A stretch of DNA of 64,000 nt from positions 4,526,001-4,590,000 of the forward strand of contig OY754467.1 in assembly GCA_963575645.1 (NCBI GenBank), in the 5' to 3' direction. This DNA comes from Xanthostigma xanthostigma. Taxonomy: Eukaryota; Arthropoda; Insecta; Raphidioptera; Raphidiidae. The stretch's first letter is position 1, and each line of letters begins with the position of its first letter. Below are positions 21,398 through 33,510 of this stretch, piece by piece. Made by a program: the position numbers and the translations under genes. Below the pieces are notes generated by a model. The model saw only the letters and a program-made list of their open reading frames with translations, did not search any database and was not told where the DNA came from.

Positions 21398-22189
21398 AGC
21401 TGTTCTAGGAATAGAAAATAGAACGACACAGGTGCTGATATTGATACAGCATTCACGATAACTGTAAACACCCACACATCACCAAAGTGTGTAAAGATAT
21501 ATTTTATGTTGATGATCGACAACTGGGAACTAGGTTTGCTGTAAATAGGGTCGTACGCTATATTATTCGATATTGCATTTTTGTATTTGTACCCACGACG
21601 GAACGGAGCAGGTATATGCATTTAGGGTGGGAAATTGTTTGTTTGTGTGTTTGTTTGTTTGTGCACTCGAATGTCGCCATTTATCTCGAAAACGGCTTGA
21701 TAAATTCAGATGCGGTTTTCTGTAAAAGGTTTGTAATTCATCTCTAAAAAGTTGAAAATGAAATAAAAATTTTGGAAAAAACCACGTCGGATGTAAACGT
21801 TGTAATTGAAAAAAATTAAATAAAAACCGTCATGTTCAGCGATCTCGGCGGGGGGGGGGGGGTGTTGTTTGGCTTACCCAGGATTTACGTTTTAAAATTT
21901 ATTTTTGCGCGAAAAAAAAATTAATAGAGCGTTTTGTGGTGAAAACATTAAGAAAGCCAAGTGTTTTAAAGAAGCGAAAAAACGACATACTTCGGTTAGA
22001 TTCAGCGTATCGTATTCATGGCGTATGCCATCAATGTAGTATGCGATACACTGCTTGTATATTGCTATGTAAACATGCTATACATACATTGTGACATTAA
22101 GCCCGGTCCAGATCTCTATAACATTGTTAAGCGGCGTCTAGAGGCATGCAGTATTGTTAGATCCCATCAAAAACATAAATGTGAATAAA
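21398..22189. other. No gene; 13-base G run
   Basis: G at 21850-21862 without interruption. GTTTGTTTGTG microsatellite-like sequence near 21639-21662. An 86-codon frame (21487-21747) is not recognised. Confidence 0.5.
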
Positions 22190-22760
22190 TATAGTTAAAA
22201 AAAAACTAAAAAACACGCTTTATATCGAACTAAAAAGTAAAAAATATTTTTTTTTAAATAAACTTAAAACAATAATGAATAAAAAATACTAGTATTATTG
22301 TGAAAAAGCGTGGGGCGCTTTGTTCCACATTTTCGTACATCGAGCGCCCCACGCTTTTTTCACAATAATACTAGTATTTTTTATTCATTTTATTGTTTTA
22401 AGCTTATTTTAAAAAAAATATTTTTTACTTTTTAGTTCGATATAAAGCGTGTTTATTAGATTTTTTTAAACTATATTTATTTTCCACTTTTTAGTTCGAT
22501 TTATTGTCAAAAATTTGCCGAAAAAAAAACAATTTTTTTTTTCGGCGGATTAGAACCCACGACCCGTGATTCCGAGAGTTGACGTCAGCGAAGACCCGTG
22601 CTTTAGACCGCACGGCTAACCACTGTAGTTACAGTGCTGGCATATTATACTACTGTAATAAACCACTTGTTGTAGTCCAAACGAGTTTACAAACACACAT
22701 ACATACATACAAACTTACAAGTGAAACTAATAGAAAGCGTGTAAAAATGGAGCCAAGTTT
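22190..22760 (-). mobile_element. Composite element E, copy 2
   Basis: The fold-back (22193-22470; arms with AACACGCTTTATATCGAAC) lies at the left. The tRNA-like head on the minus strand at about 22555-22640 has AGCCGTGCGGTCTAAAGCAC and GTGGGTTCTAATCC. The ATACATACAT run lies beyond it. The head resembles class II tRNAs but lacks a paired acceptor. The loop has the same orientation relative to the head as in copy 1. Confidence 0.75.
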
Positions 22761-24563
22761 TTAATACAAAAAGAATTGAGATATTATTAAACATATTAAA
22801 CAAATAAATATGCTTGATATCAAATGTTACAATTATTTCATTGGTAGCTATTTATAAAATTAAAGGTATAATGAAAATTTGTAATAAGCTGCTGCTGAAC
22901 CTGACCATTATAAAGAAATTTGAAAAAAAAAAAAAAAAACAATTAAAGATCTTCCTGACGAAGAATTGTTATAATATTAGTGATTTTTATGTGCAAATCA
23001 ATAATTAATGGAATTGTAATTGTTACCCTTTGGCGGTTTTATTTGTAAGGCTATTACTACCTTTGTATGCTCTTCCAATAAAGGAATTATTATTTTTATT
23101 ATTATTATAGTAATTGGAACCCTACGCTTTTTTACTATAATTGAATTATTTTGTTAATAATCATTTTCTACTTTTTAGTTGGGCTTATTATTAAAACGTA
23201 TTTTTAGTTTTTTTTATTTTTTTTTTCTTAATTTTTAGTCTTCAAACGACATCAAAAATATTTTTTTTTCAAAATTTTCAAATTCAAATTTTTTTCAAAA
23301 TATTTAAATTCAACTTTTTTATGAAATAATTGTATTGTCATCGGCCCTTGACACGTGTGCAAAATTTCAAGTTAATCAGACTACTTGAAATCGGTGAAAA
23401 TTACGCTGACAGATTTCTTTACAAACATACCTGTTGGATTTTTAATAGAAGACCGGTCAATGGAATGTAGTCCTATGACCTTATTGCAGAAGAGCGCACA
23501 TGTATTTTATATTAGTAAAAGGTAATGATCCTGGAACCGCTTCTATGCAATAAGGGAGTCCAGTCGACCAAACGTATCGCAATTGTCGTATCGCGATAAT
23601 TGTACTATTGCCATAGCCGTACGACTATACAGCGACACTTGCTAACAGCACAAAAAAATCATACACCAGACAGTACATAGTCCATGGACTAAGTTGAGGG
23701 GTGTTGTCTGAATATCATCAAAATGGAAAGTAAAAAGGGAAAAACAGTTAGAAGTGGCGCTAGGGAGGTCATAGCGAATGTAATTAAATGTGCGAGTTAG
23801 AGACTCAAAATAATGCCTTAAAATTTAAAGCTATACATTGTTTGCATGCCGTGCTATGCGCCGCCTATGAATTCCGATAATTTGGGAACACATCAGCGAC
23901 TTCTTGCCCTTTCCCCACCGGTCTTCTTTCGCCGATCGCACAGTACAAGTCAGGCTAATATAAGCGTGTTAAAAAGAGTTTCTCTTTATAGATCGTCTGT
24001 ATACTGCAAGTAATGTATGCACGTGTCATGCATACAGTGTAGATTGTAGGTGCCGATGTATTCATTTTACACCTCATTTGCAACCGATCACCCGCCACCG
24101 CCACCACCGTCGCACCGTCACTCCCGCCACAACAACACACCGTTATAATATCGATACGTTCGTCGTTATCTCAGTTCTATTTACATGCTATACATACAAT
24201 ACATTTGTCCGCGTGTGTCTCTATGTGTGTAAATGTGTATGTGTATCGGTTAAGAACTCTTTCGGTTTTGAACGTTATAAACACTATTTCCCCTTCTCAA
24301 CCCGATTGACAGTCGTGTAACGTCGGTTTACTTCGTTCATATGCGAATGAGGTGGTTTTACCATTGTTGTAACGACACTGCACTTCCGCTAAAATCGGTA
24401 CTTGCCTACATTTTATGTGTGTGATTGAAGTGGTTTTAACTTTTACTATTGTTACAACTGCGCTGTTATACTATCTCGTCTGTTCCACTGTACTGAGTGT
24501 AAGTTAGAATTTGAGAAGAAAAATTTTCCACTGTGTTTTTCCGGGAAATTTTATATGTCAAAA
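22761..24563. other. No gene found; possible GC-richer island
   Basis: 1.8 kb with no match to other repeats here. 23,850-24,320 has several CCGCCACC-type clusters and CpGs unlike the surroundings, and could be a promoter or exon edge of a gene outside the window. An 80-codon frame (24078-24320) is rich in T, H and V and not recognised. Confidence 0.35.
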
Positions 24564-25140
24564 TCAAATACGTTAAGGTTAAGATGTTTGCCTCCCTTTT
24601 TAGAAAAAACCACACAATTTCTCCACATAAATTATATATCATTTTACAGATAATTGCTTGCTCTACTGACATCGACAACTAAAAAATTTATTATTGCTTT
24701 TGTTTTTGTAAATTAATTAATTAACAGCAACGCTGAACAACGTCTGCCATCTGACGGCTTTAATTTTGAAACAACGTCAACACTTCGATCTGTCATCTGA
24801 CCTTCATATTGTAAATATAGCATACTGCCATCTGACGGCTTTAATTTTGAAACAGCGAGCAACGCTGAACAACGTCACAGCAATGTTGCATGATGCCATC
24901 TGACGGCTTAGCTCAACGCTTTTGCTACTTGCGCCTCTATATGACAATTTTAGTAAAATATTTCTTCGATCTGTCATCTGACCTTCATATTGTAATACAA
25001 CAAAAAGAAGAACGTTATAAGCAGTGTGCAAAATTAGAAACGAATTGAATACCTGCAATCATATTTGAAAAATAATTTTGTAAAGTGATAATTATTATAC
25101 GTACTTATTTAGTGCGAATAATTCGCATAGGTCACGCTAG
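24564..25140 (+). mobile_element. Helitron B, copy 3
   Basis: 5' TCAAATACGTTAAGG, 3' hairpin TGCGAATAATTCGCA, then TAGGTCACG and CTAG. Flanked by A and T. 577 bp. The reverse strand carries an 84-codon version of the family frame, again with a TTG start. Confidence 0.88.
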
Positions 25141-25177
25141 TAGTATATTATACCACAAGGGCCGACAATTTGATTAT

Positions 25178-25612
25178 AATAATAATAATTATAATGCGTT
25201 TAACGTCCGTTTCTCGACTTTATGTCATAACAGACACCATTCGTACCATTACTATTTTTTTTGTACCACACTTCCCGTTATTTTCTACAATTTTTAAACT
25301 TCAACTTAATATTAATGGACGAATGAAGGAATTTTTAGGAAATTAGGATAAGGTAGGCAAATTTTGAGCAGAGGAGCTTGACAGGTAATCGACCATGGCC
25401 TTGAATAAGGAACCATCTCGATATTTATCTGGAATTGTTGAGGGAAATCATGGAAAACCTCAACAAGATGGCCGGTACAGGGATCACCGTTTCTCGGCGA
25501 GAGCCAGTTGGGAAAACTCCCAGCCACACCTGCCCCCGCCAGGATTCGAACCCGGTATCTCCCGAATGCGAGTCTAGTGCTCTCACTGCTACGCCACCCT
25601 GCTCGGTGAAAG
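25178..25612 (-). mobile_element. SINE F, copy 3, with 9-bp target duplication
   Basis: The best copy. The tRNA-like head is at 25535-25606 on the minus strand: box A TGGCGTAGCAGTG, box B GGTTCGAATCC, anticodon position CGC (Ala-like). The body is about 300 bp. The tail at 25178 is AATAATAATAATTATAATG. The direct repeat TTTGATTAT at 25169-25177 and 25613-25621 marks retroposition. Plus-strand frames of 60 codons here are shadows. Confidence 0.9.
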
Positions 25613-25621
25613 TTTGATTAT

Positions 25622-27134
25622 GGAGGATAGAGGTTAAGGAGAACGATCTCTGTGCACGAAAAAGTGTAATTAGGGAACCGCCACTGTCGCAAAAGGGTAA
25701 ATTTTAAAGCAAGCGTATGGAGGACAAAAATTATTATTTTCTCGTCATGCACAGTCAGTCGCTCACTTAGTAATACAATAACCCAAATTGATTATTTTTG
25801 TCACCCAAAATTGTAATTTACAGTCACTCGTTTAAATACTACCCTTAAAAAAATAGTAACTCGATTTAAAGCAGTTGAAGGCAACAAAAGCTTTTAAAAC
25901 TTGATTTCGTCGAAAATCTACTATGAACCATTAATTATCCAAATACATGAAATTAAAGTTGAGCTATATATATAACGATTTGTACAGGGTGTCGTGAACC
26001 TGATTTTGATGTACATAAGTACCTACTTAGCTATTTGAAAAATATTAATCGAATAATTTAAGAATGTAACAATTATTATTATTTTATTCAACATATTTGT
26101 TAACGTAAGTTTGTAACATCAATATTATTTAATTCAACATATTTATTAACGTAAGTTTGTAACATGAATATTATTTAATTCAACACATTTATTAATTTAA
26201 GTTTTTTTAACATGAACACTACTTCCTAGTTCATACGCTCCGCTGCCATCTTGCCTCTGTTTCTCCACATGACAATGGGGGCGTGGTTTTTTAAGACGTG
26301 GTGGTATTTACAAGATTTTCAATGTTTTTTGCAAAACATTGTACTTATTTGTAAAAAGTTATTTATGTTATCCGCTAATTCTTCTCAAGAATATTAGAGC
26401 TGTTCTCAGTGGAATATTTACCAGGAGCGTAATGCTGCGAGGGGTGGCCGCATCTGCTGGATTTTTCATAATTGAAAGATTTTTGATTTTTTCTCGTTAA
26501 TTTATAGGGCGGCAAATTTTAAAATACGCAATCGAAGTTTGGTTTCAAGTCGTTTAACCGTTTGACTATCAAATGTTTCTAAAACGTCAACAATGGGTGT
26601 TTCATAACATAATAGCAAACTACAGCTATTTATTTGTATATTTGATCTTAATGTTTCTAATTTTTGTTGTGTTTAAATTGAGGTTAAGAGAAACGCTATT
26701 CAGAAAATTGTACGCGAAGCAATATTTTGTACCTGAAAGTATATGAATTATACCTACATATTACCTACATAGAGTTCAAGAACTTTATTGTTCAACAGTA
26801 CCTAATGTAAGCCGAGGTACTTTTTATGAGCACCCAATATAGCACATAATATAACTAAATTACACTGGATCAAGACTAATTAATAAACTTAAGTTTCAAA
26901 GTTAGTTTTAGAGCTTTTAACAAGCGCTTTCTATTCGAACGTTCAATTGTGTGTGTGTTTATATAGTTACAAATATTACGACGCTCTATTGTTTTACGCT
27001 TGCATCGAGACATTTTGATTTTAACTATATAGATAGCTAGCTTTATTTTTTGTAAAAAAAGCCTTATTTGAAAATTAGATATTCGACTTAACCTTTTTTT
27101 TATTTAAATTTTTTATACAACTTAATATGTAATA
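25622..27134. other. No gene recognised
   Basis: Apart from the 46-bp tandem repeat at 26082, nothing matches. CAGGGTGTCGTGAACCTG at 25985 resembles one mariner-type end. Confidence 0.45.
26082..26216. repeat. 46-bp tandem repeat, three units
   Basis: TAACGTAAGTTTGTAACAT recurs at 26101 and 26147, with a decayed third unit (TAATTTAAG) at 26193, each after TTCAACAYATTTRT. Period 46 bp. Confidence 0.85.
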
Positions 27135-27451
27135 TACGCGTCACGGATCTAAAAGATTCGGAAGTTTGTCACAAACAGCGTCGCAAAAGCACATTTTAGA
27201 GCCTTTGATACTCCCACCACCTCCCAGCTACCTGCACGGAACGTGCGCTCGTCGGTGATTGGCCGTGATCGCTCGTTGCCTTTGTCACTTGTCGCTTTCC
27301 TGCTTTAAAGTACAGTCGAGTACGCTATTGCCAAGTTGTTATTGCTGCTTTAGTTTTGTTGAGTTGCGAGTTTGTAGTTTTTCAACAGACTGTACAAGCG
27401 CAAGCCCGCATTCGCATCTAACTTCCGAGCCTTTTAGATTCGTGGCGTGTA
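27135..27451 (+). mobile_element. MITE M, copy 2
   Basis: Inverted ends TACGCGTCACGGATCTAAAA and TTTTAGATTCGTGGCGTGTA, about 30 bp each. Interior GATTGGCCGTGATCGCTCG. 317 bp, GC-richer than flanking DNA. A 95-codon frame (27259-27546) runs through and out of it and is not maintained in the 45839 copy. Confidence 0.85.
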
Positions 27452-27695
27452 TTATGTTTGCAATCGACACAAAATTTTCTTTAATTTGGTTGGGAAAAAA
27501 ACTTGGACTAAGATTTTTTCACCTCACGGTCGCCATTTGTAATTAAAAAAATATTTTACAGTCTTAAACACTTGCGAACGACGTCTCGATTGAAAAAAAT
27601 CGATTCAGTAGATTAAGTCCCACCAGCTAACAAAAAAACATACTTACATTGTTAAAATCATAATTTTCCTTGTTAAAAAGTAAGAAAAATCGACA

Positions 27696-28300
27696 TACAG
27701 TATAAACTCTATATAGCGACACTCAAGGGACTGTGCACTTTGTGGCGTTATTGAGAGTTGTCGTTAAACGGAGAGAAAAAATAATCCATCAAAATTTTTT
27801 TACAATAATATGTATTTACTTATAATATACAAAATTTATAACTGATCATTAAACATTTATACTATCACAAATTACAACAATGAAAGATAATCCCAACAAA
27901 CAAAAGACCGAAATTCTTAGAATCTTCGGTACGCATGATGCCGACAACAAAGCAACAAAATAACAAACAAGCACTGTTTATTGCTTAATGATGACGTATA
28001 GTTGTCGTGCAGAGCAAAACAAAAAAAAAAGGTCCTCACATTCTATTTCCGCATTTGTAGAGCAAAAAAAAAGGTCCTCATATTCTATTTCCGCATTTGG
28101 AGAACAAAAAAAAAAATTTCCGCATTTTACTATTTTTCTTAAATTTTCTAAAATGCTTCGCGGGCCGGACAAAATTGCGCTGCGGGCCGGATCCGGCCCG
28201 CTGCCGCCATTTGCCCAGGCCTGCTCTAGAGTTAAGTAATTTCGACGTTTTAAGGAGTTTGTCGTTATATCGAGTGACGTTAAATGGAGTTTACACTGTA
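27696..28300. mobile_element. Mariner-like MITE T, with nested hAT sequence
   Basis: The left end TACAGTATAAACTCTATATA and the complement of the right end (TACAGTGTAAACTCCATTTA) match, followed by ATAGCGACACTC / ATAACGACAAACTCC blocks. The TA target is consistent with mariner/Tc1. The interior holds a hAT-type fragment. Confidence 0.7.
28010..28222. mobile_element. hAT-type fragment with GC-rich end
   Basis: GCGGGCCGGATCCGGCCCGC and then GCCATTTGCCCAGGCCTG match the widespread hAT MITE end pattern (CAGGNNTGGGCAAA reversed). The left end is missing; instead there are two and a half ~44-bp units (GGTCCTCAYATTCTATTTCC). Confidence 0.55.
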
Positions 28301-28320
28301 GTATGCTATTTTGTTTTTAA

Positions 28321-28673
28321 AGCGCCCTGTAAACGATCAAATTGTTTGTCAAACTTTACGTGTTTGTCAAACCATTTGACAGTGTGCAGCTTTGTTTGAC
28401 GGGTTTGTTTGACGCGTTTGATGGAAATCTGGATTGACGGCGTGTTTGACACGTTTGACAAACAAGTTTGAACGTGAGCGGCGATGTTTGTCAAACAAGA
28501 TCTCAGTAGTCGCCTTGCAATCATGGCGGACACGACAAGGAAAAAACAGAAACTACGGGCAAATTTGACAAATTTGTTTGATCTTTGGTTTGGTCGTTTA
28601 AGCTATTGTTTGATGAAAACGAAAAGTTTGACAAACAAATTTATCAAACAAATTTGATCGTTTACAGGGCGCT
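28321..28673. mobile_element. TIR MITE, PIF/Harbinger-like
   Basis: Exact inverted ends AGCGCCCTGTAAACGATCAA with 3-bp TAA on both sides (28318-28320 and 28674-28676). TAA/TTA duplication is typical of PIF/Harbinger; a TTAA reading (piggyBac-like) is possible but offsets the ends by one base. The interior is built from many TTTGTTTGAC/GTCAAACA motifs, so it can fold along most of its 353 bp. Confidence 0.8.
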
Positions 28674-29752
28674 TAAGCCAGAGTTTCAACAAATTACGTG
28701 AAACACGTAAAAAATTAAACAGGTCATGTAACGGCAAATTATCAGAAGACTCTTGTGTGTGTGTGTGTTTATATAACCGCTTTGTGCAACACCGGAACTG
28801 GCACGTCGCCTACCGGAAGTTGGCTATGTCTAAGCAATGCAAAGATGTCGTCACCCGGAGTTCTGTTACATCAAAGAGAAAATAGTTCATCACGTTTCAT
28901 ATTGACGAAAGTGGCAATGAAGACAATATACAGACTGGCTTTGTTTATCTTCTATAATAACCTCCGTTGTTGAGCGTCTATAACCTCATATTGTCAGGGG
29001 CGGTTTGATACCTTGGCTGCCCTAGGCCTACGGAAGATTGCCGCCCTCTTTACTCCCTGCAAATGACCTTTTTTTTAACAGCCTAGCTTAAATTTGTCGT
29101 GTGCACAATTGAAGAGCAAAAAAAAAAAACGAATGACCTTTTTACAAATTTTATCGTGTGTCGGCTCAAAAGAACAAAAAAAATATCCTTTCATTTCCAC
29201 AACATTAAGTCTTTTTTCGTTTGTTGTAGTTGGGTGCCATTAAAAAGTACTATAAAAAATGTAGTATTGAAATAAAGTAAAAAAATGTTGTTCTAAGGGG
29301 TGATTTTAAGGTATAATTTTTTTTATTGTGTCCAAAAACAAAGTTAAGTTCATGCAATAGAGCCACACTACTTATAAAGACAAATACACTATATTGTCGG
29401 CAGGGTTTCGCACTGCGACCCGAGTTTTTTTTATATATATATATTATTAATATTTTTATGAATGTTCGTATGAATTATTGTATTGTCATGGGTTCTCAAT
29501 ACGTGCGCTAAATTTCAAATTATTCAGACGGCTGGAACTGGGTAAAAATTAATTTGAAAGATTTCGTTACATACAAGCTAATCTAATAAAAGCGTTTCGT
29601 AATATGACTCAATGATTTTTCGAACACTCGTTATTCCAGAGTTATTATGTATTATCGTGTAAATATATGCATTATCTCTATGTATAGGAAGTAGATAGAT
29701 ATTAATATCCAAGTAACGCAAAAGACAGAGGGAGCTCTTTGATGCAAAAGGA
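28674..29752. other. No gene; one hAT-like left end
   Basis: CAGGGGCGGTTTGATACC at 28995 looks like a hAT end, but no right end or 8-bp repeat was found. Short GT run at 28754-28768. Confidence 0.4.
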
Positions 29753-29758
29753 TGAGGA

Positions 29759-29798
29759 ATATTCCATCGTGTAATTATGCAATTACACGATGGAATAT
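29759..29798. repeat. Perfect small hairpin
   Basis: ATATTCCATCGTGTAATT, a 4-nt centre ATGC, then the exact complement; 18-bp arms. Confidence 0.9.
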
Positions 29799-30483
29799 GC
29801 ATCTATTGTCTGCAACTGAATCTATACGTACTCTACATAAATATAGGCGTTTATATAACATGGTTAATTCAAGTACTTTCTAGATATCAATGGAGATGCA
29901 CAAAAATAACCCTATTTTAACCTGAATAAGGTAATCCCCCGCTTCGCGCCATGATCAAATGAAAACTGAGCGCTTTATCTACAGCGAACATTATTTAAAA
30001 AAATCTAACCTTATTTTTTCACTATTTTTTCTGATCTAAGACCAAATTTTAGACTTGGTACAGTCTATGTAATATTTAAAAACTCTATTTTGGCATTAAA
30101 TTAACATGAGCACACACTTTCTTAAATTATTTAGAAAATAAATAAATTAATTGTCTATTAATATTTTGAATATTCGCGCTAAAAAACTAACTAATTTAAA
30201 TTTACACTTCAATTGTCAAAGTCGACTTGTCAAACTGTTTGCATAATCTCCGACATACGTACATATTTGCATTTCTCTCACTCATGTATCGTGAACATCG
30301 ATGGATTTTCCCTGTTTACGTTCCTTTTCACCCTGCTACCACCTCGTCATTTTTACTATTATCGGTTAAAATCACACCTTTTAACGAAATTTCACAAAAA
30401 AAAAATAGTAATAACACATCTGTGGACTAAAGGCTTCAGTTTAAAAAAAAATGTGTCAATCGGTTCAGTAGAAATTGCAAAAG
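29799..30483. other. No feature recognised
   Basis: Frames of 105 and 67 codons at 30213-30530 overlap in two phases and are not recognised. Confidence 0.4.
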
Positions 30484-30756
30484 AGCGAATTTGGGAGGGG
30501 GGGGACATGAGTACGCACATTTCATCTTAGTTTACCATTCGAAAGTTTTTGTCAGACGGACAAATTTTGAGCTACATTTTGCAACATTTTTCATTGATGC
30601 TCCGCTCCTATTGGTCGTAGCGTGATATTATATAGATATTATATAGCCTTCCTCGATAAATGAGCTATCCAACAAAAAAAAATTTTCGATTCGAAACAGT
30701 AGATCCTGAGATTAGCACGTTCAACCATTCAAACAAACTCTTCAGCTTTATATACG
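30484..30756 (-). mobile_element. Helitron A, short form, truncated at both ends
   Basis: The interior matches the short form, with TTTTTGTCAGACGGACAAAT showing the uninserted cassette site. The CTAG end is missing at the left. The 5' end stops at CAGCTTTATATA, where the MITE at 30757 begins. Confidence 0.75.
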
Positions 30757-31325
30757 TATGTAAACACGTAAGGTGCACATAGGGAAATTAACATTCGGAA
30801 AAAATGACTGGATCAGAGTGAGCCTTGAAACCTTATTTTTCAATTTGACAGATAATATTCTTTTGCAAAATGAATGTGTATACTACCGAAGAAAATATTC
30901 AAATGATTACACCATAATCGGACTTTTTTTATTAATGGGACATTAAATTCCCAAAAATACTTAAATATGGTGCGAGATCAAATATCTCCGCCTATTCGTG
31001 TTGAACCTGAAGACATTGGGTCACTGATTTACCAACGCGCATACGTCATACCAGTCAGACAATTTTTAAATGAAATGTTTCCAAACAGATAGAGTTGTTT
31101 TTTTGTTTTATTTTTGTACAAAAAAATTAAAATAATGGTTTATAAGAACTTTTTATTATTTAAAAAGCCAAGTAAAATAAAAATAAATCAAAATAAAAGA
31201 GAAATCCTCAAGATTACCACGATAATTCAGTAGAAATAACAATTAATACAGTCATGGCTAACTCTGATCCAAGTATTTTTTTTCAATGCTGATTTCCCTA
31301 TGTGCACCTTACGTGTTTACATACT
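30757..31325. mobile_element. TIR MITE inserted at the Helitron 5' end
   Basis: GTATGTAAACACGTAAGGTG and its complement form the ends, extended by CACATAGGGAAAT on each arm and a looser GGATCAGAGT pairing inside. 569 bp, no coding. After the right end the sequence TAGAT resembles the missing Helitron terminus. Confidence 0.8.
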
Positions 31326-31742
31326 GTAGATAAGTACCGGCGTTTTATCAAAGACACGGTAGTATACTAACGGATAACAACGTCAGTGTTTATGTTGTTA
31401 TAACCTAATAATATTCAAAATATTCCACGTTCCACGAAGAATATAGCATGTTAATTGATGTAAGAAATAACACGACAACAGAAATAAGCAAGAGCTTAAT
31501 TACCAATTAGTCGCCATTTCATCCTCTTCAATTTTTTCTCTTCCTTTTATTCTTTTAACAATGTCAACTGAGTTTGAAAATTAAAAAATAAAATAATGTC
31601 TCGTTTAAATATTTTTAATAACAATTAAATTTTAAATAGCCATTAGCACCTTCTATCTAGATTATGTTCTCCTGATACTATTTTGTATTATATAGTTTTA
31701 AAGCCATGTGTGTTATGTTTCCCTGATACTATTTATTTTATA
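31326..31742. other. No gene; start of a diverged repeat zone
   Basis: CTCCTGATACTATTTTGTAT (31670) and CCCTGATACTATTTATTTTA (31718) are related short units; see 32575-33510. Confidence 0.4.
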
Positions 31743-32359
31743 CTAGCGGTCCCGTCCGGTTTCACCCGGGTGTAAAAAACGAATGGGAAAGGGAGGAACA
31801 TGAGTGCACACATTCATCTTAGTTTACCGAGATGAATGTTGTGTCCAAATTTCATGATGATCGGAGTTACCGTTCAAAAGTTTTTGTCCATAAAAAGCAG
31901 TAGGTATTTATACTTTTTTAAACAAATTACTTTTTTTATTTAATTTAATAAAATTAAAATTTTAAATGTAAGCCTTAGAAGAAAGCAATGTAGAAAATAA
32001 AAAAAATTAAAATATTTTCGTCCAACGTGAGGCTCGACCCACGACCCTGATATTGACAGTCGCATGCTCTACCGATTGAGCCATCCGACATTGTGTAGTC
32101 ACAACGCTAATATGAGCATATTTAGTTAGTGCATTTCACCTGAATAGAAGCTTATTTTTGAGATACATTTTGCAACATATTTTATTAATGCTCCGCTTCT
32201 AATGGTCGTAGCGTGATATTATATAGCGTATAGCCTTCCCCGATAAATGGGCTATCCAACAAAAATTTTTTTTTCAATTTGAACCAGTACTTCCTGAGAT
32301 TAGCGCGTTCAAACAAACAAACAAACTAACTTTTGAGCTTTATTTATTATTAGTATAGA
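31743..32359 (-). mobile_element. Helitron A, long form
   Basis: CTAG at 31743 after A, GA at 32358-32359 before T. 617 bp, contains the tRNA-like cassette in the same relative position as at 12666. Confidence 0.92.
32020..32090 (-). repeat. tRNA-Lys-like cassette in Helitron A
   Basis: GGCTCAATCGGTAGAGCATG D arm. Anticodon loop CTGTCAA, the same GTC as at 12941. The T loop has lost one T (GGGTCGAGCC). The shared odd loop shows that the copies descend from one already degenerate cassette. Confidence 0.75.
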
Positions 32360-32574
32360 TTCGACGACTGCGTTTTACCAGGAGGAACATGTTACCAGAA
32401 TCAGACATAATGATTCATTCCGTTTGATGGAGCTAATAATCGTTTTTCATCCATGAAAAATGATTATTATCAGACCAGCATGACAGCCGGTTGATAATAC
32501 TCTGTTTTTATTATCAATACTTTTTTATAACGAGTTTGAATATACTGATTAAACCGTCATCAATACACGAATCC

Positions 32575-33510
32575 CCTCTCTTGATACTATTTATTTTATT
32601 ATTGGGCCATTGCGCTCTGTTCGTACTTTCCCGATTATCAGGAGAACAAAAATAGAAGGTATTTTATGCAAAAATGTGAGGTAGGTATGCATGAATAAAA
32701 AGGTAAGGTTTCTATTACTGAACAAATCGATATGTAATATTGCAAGACAATATGTTTTCTGCTATTGTTTATTTTATTCACTACTACGTTTTATATTCGT
32801 ATTTTCCTGATTATCAGGAGAGCATCAAAATAAGATGTAACAGTGTACCAGTCGTTATATCTATACTAATATATAAAGCTGAAGAGTTTGTTTGTTTGTT
32901 TGAACGCGCTAATCTCAGGAACTACTGGTTCAAATTGAAAAAAAATTTTTTGTTGGTTAGCCCATTTATCGAGGAAGGCTATAGGCTATATAGTGTCACG
33001 CTACGACCATTAGGAGCGGAGCATTAATAAAAAATGTTGCAAAAAGTATCTCAAAAATAAGCTTCTATTCATGTGAAATGCACTAGATATACTCATATTA
33101 GCGACTGTCAATATCAGGGTCGTGGGTTCGAGCCCCACATTGGGCGAAAATATTTTTATTTTTTTTTTATTTTCTACATTGCTTTCTTGTAAGGCTTACA
33201 TTTATTTTAATTTTATTTAATTAATTTAAAAAAAAAATATTAGTTTAAAAATATATAAATACTGCTTTTTATCGACAAAAGCTTTTGAACGGTAACTCCG
33301 ATCATCATGAAATTTGGACACAACATTCATCTCGGTAAACTAAGACGAATGTGTGTACTCATGTTCCTCCCTTACCCATTCGTTCTTTTACACCCGGGTG
33401 AAACCGGACGGGACCGCTAGTTATAAATATCCAGCTTCTGCTTCCCTGTTTATTATGTTCAACTGCGTTTTATGATCGATGTATTATGATTATCAGGAGA
33501 ACATAAAAAT
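32575..33510. repeat. Diverged palindrome-bearing repeats around Helitrons
   Basis: CCCGATTATCAGGAGAACA (32629), CCTGATTATCAGGAGAGCA (32807) and ATGATTATCAGGAGAACATA (33486) recur, with TTTATTTTATT nearby. CCTGATTATCAGG is itself a palindrome with a 1-nt centre. Unit spacing is about 120-180 bp after removing the Helitron at 32860. Confidence 0.5.
32860..33420 (+). mobile_element. Helitron A, long form
   Basis: TCTATACTAATATATAAAGC after A; CACCCGGGTGAAACCGGACG...CTAG before T. 561 bp. The cassette is reduced to its 3' half at 33101-33145 (GCGACTGTCAATATCAGGG, GGTTCGAGCCCCAC). Confidence 0.92.
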
